Source: Hypomyces perniciosus | Lineage: Eukaryota > Ascomycota > Sordariomycetes > Hypocreales > Hypocreaceae | Assembly (NCBI GenBank): GCA_008477525.1 | Contig: SPDT01000001.1 | Span: 5,146,001 to 5,210,000 of the forward strand | Reading direction: 5' to 3' | Length of the DNA: 64,000 nucleotides | Part shown: piece by piece, positions 56,901 to 64,000 of the stretch | Numbering within the stretch: the first letter of the stretch is position 1 | Layout of the letters: the number at the start of each line of letters is the position of its first letter | Notes under the pieces: model-generated | The model's input: only the letters and a program-made list of their open reading frames with translations | Told to the model about the DNA's origin: nothing | Database searches by the model: none | Position numbers and translations under genes: made by a program

Positions 56901-58934
56901 TACGGCGGGCTTACCTCAGAGGCCGAGTTCGAGTCCATAGACACGCGGGCGCGGTTTCGCGCTGTAAGCGAGGACTGGCACCGCTTCCTACAGTTCCCGT
57001 CAAGTATTGGCGACGTTGGGCCTGTGGCAATAGGACGCAAGCGTCGCGCGCCGTCGTACTGGGCAGCGGCAAACAAGGAGATTAGCCTCGAACGATGGAA
57101 GCACATGGTAGACACTGATATCCATGCACAGCTTAAGGAATTGGTAGGCGCCGAGGCACAGTTCCGAGGCGCCCAGGAGCAGGCCATCCGAGCCATCATG
57201 CGTGGTACTAACCCAATAGTCGTTATTATGGGGACTGGCGCGGGAAAGAGCCTGTGCTTTATGCTACCCGCCAGCTGTGCACTCGGTGGGACAACTATTG
57301 TGATCGTGCCGCTCACGTCGCTCCAGGGCGATTTGCAGCGTAGATGCAAGAAGAGTGGTATATTAAGTATAGTGTAGACTAGCCGTCGGCCGCATAATAC
57401 AGCTGCCATCATCTTCGTGACACCTGAGGCGGCTCTAAGCGAAAGCTTTGCCGGCTTACTGACACGGCTTGTAGCATCGCACCAGCTGGATAGAATTGTT
57501 ATTGATAAGTGCCACGTAGTCCTAGATGGTAAAAAGGACTTCCGGCCAATGCTGCGAGAGTTAGGTGAGCTCGTCCTACGTGGCATCCAGATGGTGTACC
57601 TCACAGCAACCCTACCTCCTCGAGATAAGGTAAAGTTCTTTTGTCTTATATATATTGACGAGGGGAGAGTTATAAAGTTCCGTTCCCAAACAACACGCAA
57701 AAATGTGCGGTACCAAGTTCTAGATCTAGACCTGCCTCCGCCGGTATGCGACGCACTAGGCAAAGTGAAGGAAGACAGCCTCGAGGCAGCCCTACAGGAG
57801 CTGGTGGAGCAGAAGGTCAAGCAGTATACAGCGCCTGCGAAGATAGTCATATACTGCGGCACAATTGATACAGCTAAGCGGGTGGCCGCCAGGCTAGGAT
57901 ATTCCTTGTACCACCACGACGTTGACACTGCCTCCGGGAAGCTGCAGCTGTTGACAGACTGGATGAATGGACAGTGCCCAGGGCATAGTCAGGTATCGCG
58001 GCGAGTCATGGTGGCCTCGAGCGCATTGGGACTCGGCATTGACGTAGGTGATATTCGCGTCGTTGTTCACACCGGGTGGCTGCGAAAGCTCAAAGACTAC
58101 GCACAGGAAAGCGGCAGGGCAGGCAGGGACGGGTTGCCAAGCGAGGCGATCGTCGTCCGCCGATGCAATGATAATAGCAGCTTGGCCGGTGGAGGTAGAT
58201 ACATCGGAAAGCCCAGGGTTGCCACGAGTCTGAATGAAGAGTTAGAGTCAGACTTGGCTCCCACCACTGGTCTAACCTTGGCCAATACGATTACCCACCG
58301 CAAAGGTAAACAGTTTCCCGATATAGATGAGTACGTTAGTGGTCACTACTGCCGACGGAAGATCTTAGATATGGTCATGGACGGTTGCCCTAATATGGTA
58401 GGTTGTGAGGACGGCGAAGAGCGCTGCGACATATGCGATAAGTGGATGACCTACCGAACTGCGGACCAGGAAGAACAAACCGCTGCCAGGGTGGAATCTG
58501 AAGTATTGGCCGTACACAACAGCATTCGACTGTACGGGCATAAGCTTCGGGAGCGGGTAGGTCAGAAAAGGGCGGATGCGGTTGAGAATGTTGAGCGCTT
58601 ACGTGACTACCTTGAGCTATGGGCCGGGAAGTGTGGGCTGTGTTGGTGGCTAGGACACGAAAGTGAGGACCATACTATTTGGGGTTGCGCGGCAGAGAAT
58701 GCGGAGCTTGTGCGCTATGGGATCGATATAATGCACCAAGAACTTCGTAAGTGGAAGCCTATGGAAGACTTTTCTGGTAGGTGTCTGCTCCCATATAGCT
58801 TCTATAATAAGTGGCAGAGCCGGGGAGATACTGGGGGTTGGGAGCTAGTCAACGACGACGGTAATAATGGCAGCTGCGAGGAAGCATCATGTCAGTTTAG
58901 GGGCGAGGTGGCCGGTGGTAGATTTAGATTATAG
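53982..58934 (+). pseudogene. locus C: OrsD - tyrosine recombinase - RecQ helicase, one frame with six in-frame stops
   Basis: The start at 53982 aligns with locus B (both have C15, C18 and H30). The frame has 1650 codons without any frameshift. Six stops interrupt it: TGA 55020, and TAG 55050, 55071, 55842, 55935 and 57375. Residues 1-175: OrsD-like C2H2 fingers. Recombinase: GGGPARAPEIRSI (R726), YYKNYEWSGKLK, NAWRQVAPAI (R912) and GHRSFTAGIVYGG (H965, Y974). RecQ: MGTGAGKSLCFMLPA (K1089), IVPLTSLQGDLQ, FVTPEAAL, VIDKCHVVLDG (motif II, Glu replaced by Lys1176), VYLTATLPP, KIVIYCGTIDTAKRV, MVASSALGLGIDVGDIRVVV and AQESGRAGRDGLPSEAIV (R1379, R1382). A RecQ-type zinc cluster follows (YCRRKILDM ... 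CPNMVGC ... CDICD), then a C-terminal extension with CGLCWWLGHESEDHT. Most complete copy of the family. Confidence 0.85.
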
Positions 58935-58984
58935 AGGAAAGAATATACGGTGAATGAGCGGTATAGCGAAAAAGGGAGAGCTTT

Positions 58985-59715
58985 TTATAGTGTAGACTGC
59001 AATAATATATCTCTACCCAAGGCCCTGTGTTCTACCAGTAGATCGCCTGCTTCCATGACCTGAAATAGTTTTTTTTTGTGCTTATGGAATATTTCCGCAA
59101 TAGCGTACTGTAAGCCTATATTAGAGTCTCTTATTGACGTATAAATCTCGCGGATGACGGTAAGAAAGCCTGGAATATCTTGAATGTCTGTCCACCTATC
59201 TGGGGTTACAGCCTTAAACTTGTTAAGAGCGAGTTGCTTCAGCTCGAGAACATCGTAGCACTCGGCAAGTGAGGAGAGTTTTGCATGCAGCAGGAGTGGA
59301 TGTTTGCTAGCGCACGGAGTATCACGGTCCTTTACATTTTCATCATGGGCATCCTGCTTTCGTTCTTAGCTGGGGGCCTCATCGGGGAGGTCAGTAAAGT
59401 AAGATGGATCGTAGTTATCAAGATAGAGGAACTGAAGAAGGCAGTCGACAGCATGCGGGTCCTCGGAGGAGAGATCGAGAAGCCCTCCACATTTTACGAG
59501 GCCTCTATGACTAGGGCTAAGCTTGGTGTCTAGTTGATGTTCCTTTTTAAACTGGCAGATCTTCAGGAAGACTGGGGAATGAGCGCAGACATGAATGTGA
59601 TGCAGACTGTACTGTCGGCCAGCGGCAATAACAGTGACGTCTGAATCATCGCCACCGATAAAAAGGCTATAGGGAATAAAGAGGAAGCGCTATAATCAGC
59701 CAACAGCGACTTCAT
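58985..59715 (-). pseudogene. BTB/POZ-domain protein, one frameshift and one stop
   Basis: The minus strand reads MKSLLADYSAS, then after a single-base shift near 59660 DDSDVTVIAAGRQYSLHHIH, VCAHSPVFLKICQFKKEHQ, DLSSEDPHAVDCLLQFLYLD and NYDP. This is the BTB core with the D-V-x-V, H-x-x-V-x-x-x-SP and FLY signatures. One TAA follows near 59370, then SLAECYDVLELKQLALNKFK, the helices after the BTB fold. The final stop is at 58985-58987. BTB proteins of this fungal type are common small paralogues, often of unknown function. The TAA fits a CAA to TAA change. It lies tail-to-tail with locus C (51 bp between stops). Confidence 0.75.
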
Positions 59716-60195
59716 ATAAGCAGGGCCTAAGATTCATATACCGCTTTAAGTGCTGCTTAGTGTAAGACTGTAGACTAGCCTGCGAACTCATAACGACTGC
59801 CGGGTTAGAAATAGGTAAATAAGGACCAGAAGAGCGTTAGGCTAGTTCTGGAAATGCAATGTCGGCAGCGTGTTGAGATTCGTATACGCGATCTTTAAGT
59901 AAAGACTGGAGGATCTCGACGAGTTTATTGGAAGAGAAGTGTCCAACGAACAAGTTGTGTCGCTGAATAAGGGTAAGAATAACCTTCCGCTTGCGAAGTC
60001 TAGCGTTGTCAAACTAAAGGAAAACACTTTTACAATTAGGGTTGTTGTATATGGCTTTTCTCTCTTGCCTAGTAGGGGGCATTCGGAGCGTAGATTTAAA
60101 GAGGCTATTAGCAGGAAAGCGGACCCTAACCCTAACCCAGAGCCAGAGCCAGCTCGTCCTGTGGAAGGAAGCAAAGTGAAAGTAGGGTTACCTAA
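59716..60195. other. no clear gene; short CCCTAACCCTAACCC run inside a plus-strand frame
   Basis: The only sizeable frame (59939-60370, plus strand) contains DPNPNPEPEPARP encoded by CCCTAACCCTAACCC near 60124-60138 and overlaps the minus-strand gene below. The frame looks like relic sequence or antisense. Confidence 0.4.
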
Positions 60196-60865
60196 CTACC
60201 GAAAGAAGCTAGTTTTAGCTTTTGTAGAGTGTCCAGTAAATCCTGGGTTTTTAGGTAAAGCTTGGGAAAAGGTTATACTGTATAATACCGCAGAGACCAC
60301 GAGCCATGTCCCAATGATAGTCACGGTGACGATCGCAGTTATCGACCATTGCCCGCCCTGCATGCTATAAATATTGAGAAGTGCTGAGCCTAAACCCAGC
60401 GCCGAATGCGTCAAAGTAGGACTTGACGATGGTTAGGTACATAAGGCCATGTGAGGGAATCAAATCGGCTTACACGATGATATAGCGGCTGATCCAAATA
60501 TAGTTGTAGTACCATTTATACCATAACCACCCCAGGCCCGCTATTGCTCCCAAACAAGCGAAAGAAGCGACGTAGATCAAGGGAACATTCCGTACCGCAT
60601 CTGTGATGGATTTTCCCACCCTTCCAGTGCTGTCAAGAGCATTCGACTGCTGCACAGAAGCGTATGTAGACGGAGATACCAGAAAGCCTGCCAATAAAAG
60701 CCAGGAAAAAAAGCCAGCAAGGGCAAAGTAATAAGGCTCGATTTTTTCATCAATCTCCAAGATCAGCTCCTTATATTTGGATAATCCTTTCCTGGTGTTG
60801 ATTGAATCCTGCAGAATTACTTGCTCCGGACCTCCCTGTGACTGACTGTGATGAACGCCCGGCAT
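60196..60865 (-). CDS. small integral membrane protein, two exons
   Basis: Exon 1 is 60474-60865, the intron is 60422-60473 (GTAAGC ... CTAAC ... CAAG, 52 bp) and exon 2 is 60196-60421. The product has about 205 residues: GPEQVILQDSINTRKGLSKY, the hydrophobic YYFALAGFFSWLLLAGFLV, a second hydrophobic span IYVASFACLGAIAGLGWLW, and WISRYIIVPTLTHSALG with the splice at IIV. The third and fourth spans follow: LLNIYSMQGGQWSITAIVTV and TIIGTWLVVSAVLYS. The (F/V)LPTL ... NIY-x-x-Q-x-GQWS-x-TAI layout is that of a small fungal four-TM family of unknown function that I recall from Aspergillus. The last 20 residues (NPGFTGHSTKAKTS) look foreign and may come from inserted sequence. Confidence 0.65.
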
Positions 60866-61094
60866 TTTAACGCTTACAATTGCGATCTCTGAGCGTGGCT
60901 TTCATAGTGCGCCATCTCGGAATTTATCATTTTTCCCTAATCGCCTCAATTTGAGCAAGGCCATTTGTCCATGGACTGACTGACTTGTCTAATTGCTGTC
61001 GTTGGGACACCGGATGACAAAGCCTGGCAATACGCTAGTTAAGGTTAATACTGGCTAGGAGGCATATCCATCAACGATACGAAGTACAGGGGCC

Positions 61095-61126
<32 letters not shown>

Positions 61127-61411
61127 TTTGTTTTCTCCACTTTTTTCTTTTTTCGCTATTTACGTATGGCCTGCTGGCAGTTTTCGACTTTTAACTTTTA
61201 ACTTGTACGTACGCGTACATACATACTGGGTCTTGTGTGGTGGAATTGTATCTTTTTATTACGGTTATACTTTAACATCAATATATGGGATCGATTATTG
61301 TATTCTAGATATGTTTACTTGACACGATGGATGCCATCGTAGAAATTACTACGGCAGCAAGCTGCGAATTCCATTCTATCGCCCCTCCCAGATAGTACCT
61401 ATGCATTCCTC
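60866..61411. other. intergenic, with CT microsatellite
   Basis: Upstream region of the membrane protein gene. A (CT)n run lies at 61094-61127. Confidence 0.5.
61094..61127. repeat. (CT)n microsatellite
   Basis: CTCTCT repeated, with one TTT interruption. Confidence 0.95.
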
Positions 61412-61672
61412 CTAAGACGTTCGAGTAGCAGGCTGCTGGTGGGCTGCCTGGTTGTCATCCTTCTTTACCCCTCCTTCGTCCAACACAGAATCGACGGGAG
61501 ACATGCTCGCCACCCATTCCTCCACCACATCCCTGTCAACGGATTCCATTGGCGACTCGGATATTGGTACAAGCAAGGGCAGCCTAGTGGTGAATCTCCG
61601 AAGTGCTGGGCGTCGAGTGGAATTTGAGCGCCGTCTGCCTGTGCTGTTTGGCGTTATTTCCACCTGACCTTT
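61412..61672 (-). CDS. short basic/acidic hypothetical protein
   Basis: A frame of 86 residues from the internal Met (MKGQVEITPNSTGRRRSNST), followed by RRPALRRFTTRLPLLVPIS and an acidic part (ESVDRDVVEEWVASMSPVD). Sequence upstream of this Met is microsatellite-coded and not credible. No family recognised. Could be a small gene or chance. Confidence 0.3.
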   Translation of the reverse strand, partial: KGQVEITPNSTGRRRSNSTRRPALRRFTTRLPLLVPISESPMESVDRDVVEEWVASMSPVDSVLDEGGVKKDDNQAAHQQPATRTS

Positions 61673-61757
61673 CATATTGAACCGAAATATAGTGGAGTGG
61701 TTGAAGGATAAGCGATGATAACCTTTGCTCGCATATGCATATACATATGTATCACCG

Positions 61758-61789
<32 letters not shown>

Positions 61790-62469
61790 GTATAATATGG
61801 AACGCCTTGTTGTCACCATTTCTTGGGAATATATTCCGCAAATAAGAGCCTCTAAAATAAGAATACGGCTGATTCAGGTTCTTGAAATATCCAAAAGGTG
61901 ACTTTTAGACCATGATCAGTAACTGACAAATCGGCCACTCAAATATGTACCATATATTATCCAAGTCTCGAAACCACTTCGACGTTTCGACTGGTTGTAG
62001 AAACTGAAGTCAGTGACCATGGAAGAATACGAGAAGTTCAGACAAATGTCACTTGGCGCATTTTCCTGTAACTCCCTTTCCCTGCTGGGGGCAGCTTTGA
62101 GCGTGATTCAGACTACTCACGCTACGCATCATATCTCTCTTTGGGTAAATGGCAGGCAGAAACCTTTCCTGTATGGTTCTTGCTATGCTGCGCAAATTGG
62201 CCTACCCCTGGGCTGAATGTTTCCGTCCCACCATCAGCGTATAATTTAGTCTATTGTTGTTGGCGATTGATGACAATGTGAGTTTGTCCTCTGACTCTCT
62301 ATTCTCACTGCTGTCAGCATTTAGACTAGCGGACGAAAAGCACTGGGGGTGACAGCGCTAGATAAGAAAAAGAGCCTATTGGAGCAAGATGCTATTAGTA
62401 CCCACCATTCCCTGTCCCGTATCCCTCCCTCATGCGAAGAGTAACGAGACAGGTTATTTCACCTTAAAA
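61673..62469. promoter_or_regulatory. intergenic, with (CA)n(TA)n microsatellite; upstream of the LysM-like gene
   Basis: Contains the (CA)n(TA)n repeat at 61758-61790. A 67-codon frame at 62013-62216 (MTMEEYEKFRQM ...) is unsupported. The last 200 bp are the probable promoter of the LysM-like gene. Confidence 0.45.
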
Positions 62470-63340
62470 ATGATTCCGATATTTCCCCTCCTTTTCGCCA
62501 TCTTAGCCAACGCTACATGCACTCGCTGGTCCGATGTCTGGGAAGTCTTGCGAAACGACACGGTCGACGAAGCTGCCAGGATCCTTGGCCTTCCTGACTA
62601 TCGAGCCATCCAAGAAAGAAATCCGGGGATAAATACGGCATTCATCGCTCCGGGGCAGACCTACGATGTCCCATTTACAACCCCCATCGCTCCACCAGGA
62701 ACTTGGGTAACAACTGGTTGCTCGCACATTCTCTATCTGAGAGGCCAATCGGACCCAACACATCGAAATACGGATGTATCCACGGAGACGTCTGAATCGT
62801 CTGTATGTCCTTCCACGACAACGGAATCGTCAAATAGAAGGTCTACATCATCTACTCGGACCTATTCGCCAACACATTCGAGCTCGCAAAGCAGTCAACC
62901 AGCCAGCCGCACTGATGCCCCCAGATTGATAAGTGCGTGCCACCCCTCGGGGAAATTCCCCAAGATAAAAGACACCCAAAGTGATTTCGCGACGCGATTC
63001 TGCAGCCATCATGAAAACTCTACACTGAACAGCAACAGCCACATGATCGTCGATTTATTTGACGCTGATGGTCAGGGCCACTTTCATCTCTACTCTGTCG
63101 GGTGGATCCCAAGTTGCCAACTCAAGTCTTCCCAGACCGTCAAAGGTCCACCACAAATGCGATGTGGCTTTGCCATGAAGACGGCAGCCTTCGAGGCATG
63201 TGCGTAACAGTAGCATGTGGAAAAGGCATTACTAATTACAAGCTAATAAGCTAATAGGCGACAACGGAGGCATGGGTGGCTACGTTGATATAGACTGTTT
63301 GAGATATGATTACCGGCCCCTTTCACCAGTCAAATATTAG
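62470..63340 (+). CDS. secreted LysM-like protein, two exons
   Basis: Exon 1 is 62470-63199, the intron is 63200-63257 (GTGCGT ... CTAATAAGCTAATAG, 58 bp) and exon 2 ends with the TAG at 63338-63340. The spliced product of 270 residues ends EACDNGGMGGYVDIDCLRYD and YRPLSPVKY. The N-terminus MIPIFPLLFAILANATCTRW is a signal peptide, which argues for this start over the in-frame ATG at 62389. Residues 25-75 resemble a LysM motif: SDVWEVLRNDTVDEAARI, AIQERNPGIN and IAPGQTYDVP. A Ser/Thr-rich linker (about residues 95-155) separates it from a cysteine-containing C-terminal domain with CHPSGKFPKIKDTQSDFATR and the final C-x-NGG-x-GG-x(6)-C. LysM proteins bind chitin or related glycans. Substrate and role here are inferred. 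Confidence 0.75.
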
Positions 63341-64000
63341 TGACGCTCTCCTACCTCATTGTTATGACCGGCAAAGAGGTGGGATGAAGTGTGGTCTAGT
63401 AGGTATGCGACTATACGGCAGCAAACTGGTTTAAGGAGCCTAAACAGTGATACTATCTTACGTGAAATACGTGTTGAAAAAAAAAAAATTCTTGGTGTCT
63501 TTTTCTTCTTTGTACAAATCGAGGCGGAAGCTACGTGTTGGCCGTGGGGCGTAAAGACGTATGACTCGGTAAAGGGATTCTTAAATGTAGCTGTTCCTCA
63601 TTGAAAAGGCAGCATCGCTTTATAAATTATTGTCGCTTTTCTACTTGCTTGTTTTCATCCACAGATGCTGGCCCAACTGAACCCGCTTCGCTGGATGATA
63701 GCAGCGCAATTTATAACCTGTTAAATTGACCATTGTACCATGTGCACAAAGTAGAGCTATTCTGTATGTTCTTATGTACACACAGTAAATAGACTATATC
63801 CAACACCTTCCTCAAACTACATTATGCAGTCAGCTAACTTGGATCTGAGAAAAGTCAAGGCAATAAATACTATCCACAGCGCTCCAGTCACGCATCTGTC
63901 CAGGCCTAGGGGGTACAAATGGCCAGAGTCAGTAGCCCAGCCCTGTACGTCTGCGCCACACGCGGCCTGGCTCAATTAGCGCAAGCTAACGTTGCGCGCA
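63341..64000. other. no gene seen
   Basis: 3' flank of the LysM-like gene, AT-rich. The window ends within it. Confidence 0.4.

Noticed and set aside
56789..57928. 379-codon minus-strand frame
   Set aside because: Antisense shadow across locus C, spanning its in-frame TAG at 57375; the plus strand carries the RecQ motifs.
59939..60370. 143-codon plus-strand frame
   Set aside because: Overlaps exon 2 of the minus-strand membrane protein gene and is partly encoded by telomere-like repeats.
61412..61819. 135-codon minus-strand frame from the upstream ATG
   Set aside because: Its first 50 codons are the (CA)n(TA)n microsatellite (YIYIYICVCVCVG); only the part from the internal Met is kept, at low confidence.

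Overview
The window is nuclear DNA of a filamentous ascomycete (Pezizomycotina, most likely Eurotiomycetes of the Aspergillus/Penicillium kind). This rests on 46-76 nt introns with GTRAGT-like donors, CTRAY branch points and YAG acceptors, on fungal-specific families (SAT4-type membrane domain, FHS transporter, large CorA-domain protein, LysM-like secreted protein, BTB relics), and on a heavy load of Tad/I-type LINE fragments, hAT elements and solo LTRs. In-frame TAG codons are common where relatives have Trp or Gln, as expected from RIP-like C-to-T mutation. No tRNA, rRNA or CRISPR was seen.

Layout. 0-5.5 kb: a broken LINE RNase H region, a fragment of a second element with an REL-like endonuclease domain split by a precise 357-bp solo LTR, and a 5'-truncated minus-strand LINE. 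5.9-6.2 kb: a palindromic minisatellite. 6.4-9.0 kb: a nearly complete hAT transposon. 9.1-11.8 kb: small membrane-protein reading frames on the minus strand. 11.8-22.5 kb: a graveyard of hAT, LTR, LINE and Tc1/mariner fragments around one intact hypothetical gene (15772-16776). 22.6-25.3 kb: relics, including a piece of a tyrosine recombinase (YR). 25.6-28.3 kb: a SAT4-FHS fusion membrane protein, with a drug-efflux MFS fragment abutting its stop codon. 29.5-32.4 kb: an unrecognised relic and two small intron-containing genes. 33.4-35.3 kb: a hAT MITE and a hAT pseudogene carrying a second precise solo LTR. 35.5-40.7 kb: an intact four-exon gene for a 1672-residue CorA-type membrane protein.

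41.2-58.9 kb, the most unusual part, carries three plus-strand loci (A, B, C) of one protein family. It joins an N-terminal OrsD/DUF3505-like C2H2 zinc-finger region, a tyrosine recombinase core (Arg ... Arg ... GH-x8-Y) and, in B and C, a C-terminal RecQ helicase. Locus C is one 1650-codon frame with no frameshift and only six in-frame stops. B is cut off inside the helicase. A carries the finger and YR modules and ends in a second OrsD module that matches the start of B. A fourth fragment lies at 22.8 kb. Telomere-like TTAGGG variants, a second copy of the REL-type element and AT-rich repeats surround these loci, which suggests a subtelomeric or formerly subtelomeric setting. 59-64 kb holds a BTB pseudogene, a small integral membrane protein and a LysM-like secreted protein with a clear intron.

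The functional cellular genes are probably the hypothetical gene at 15.8 kb, SAT4-FHS, the two small genes at 30.6 and 31.5 kb, CorA, the membrane protein at 60.2 kb and the LysM-like gene. Nearly everything else is mobile or relic DNA. All family names come from reading motifs by eye; no database search was run.
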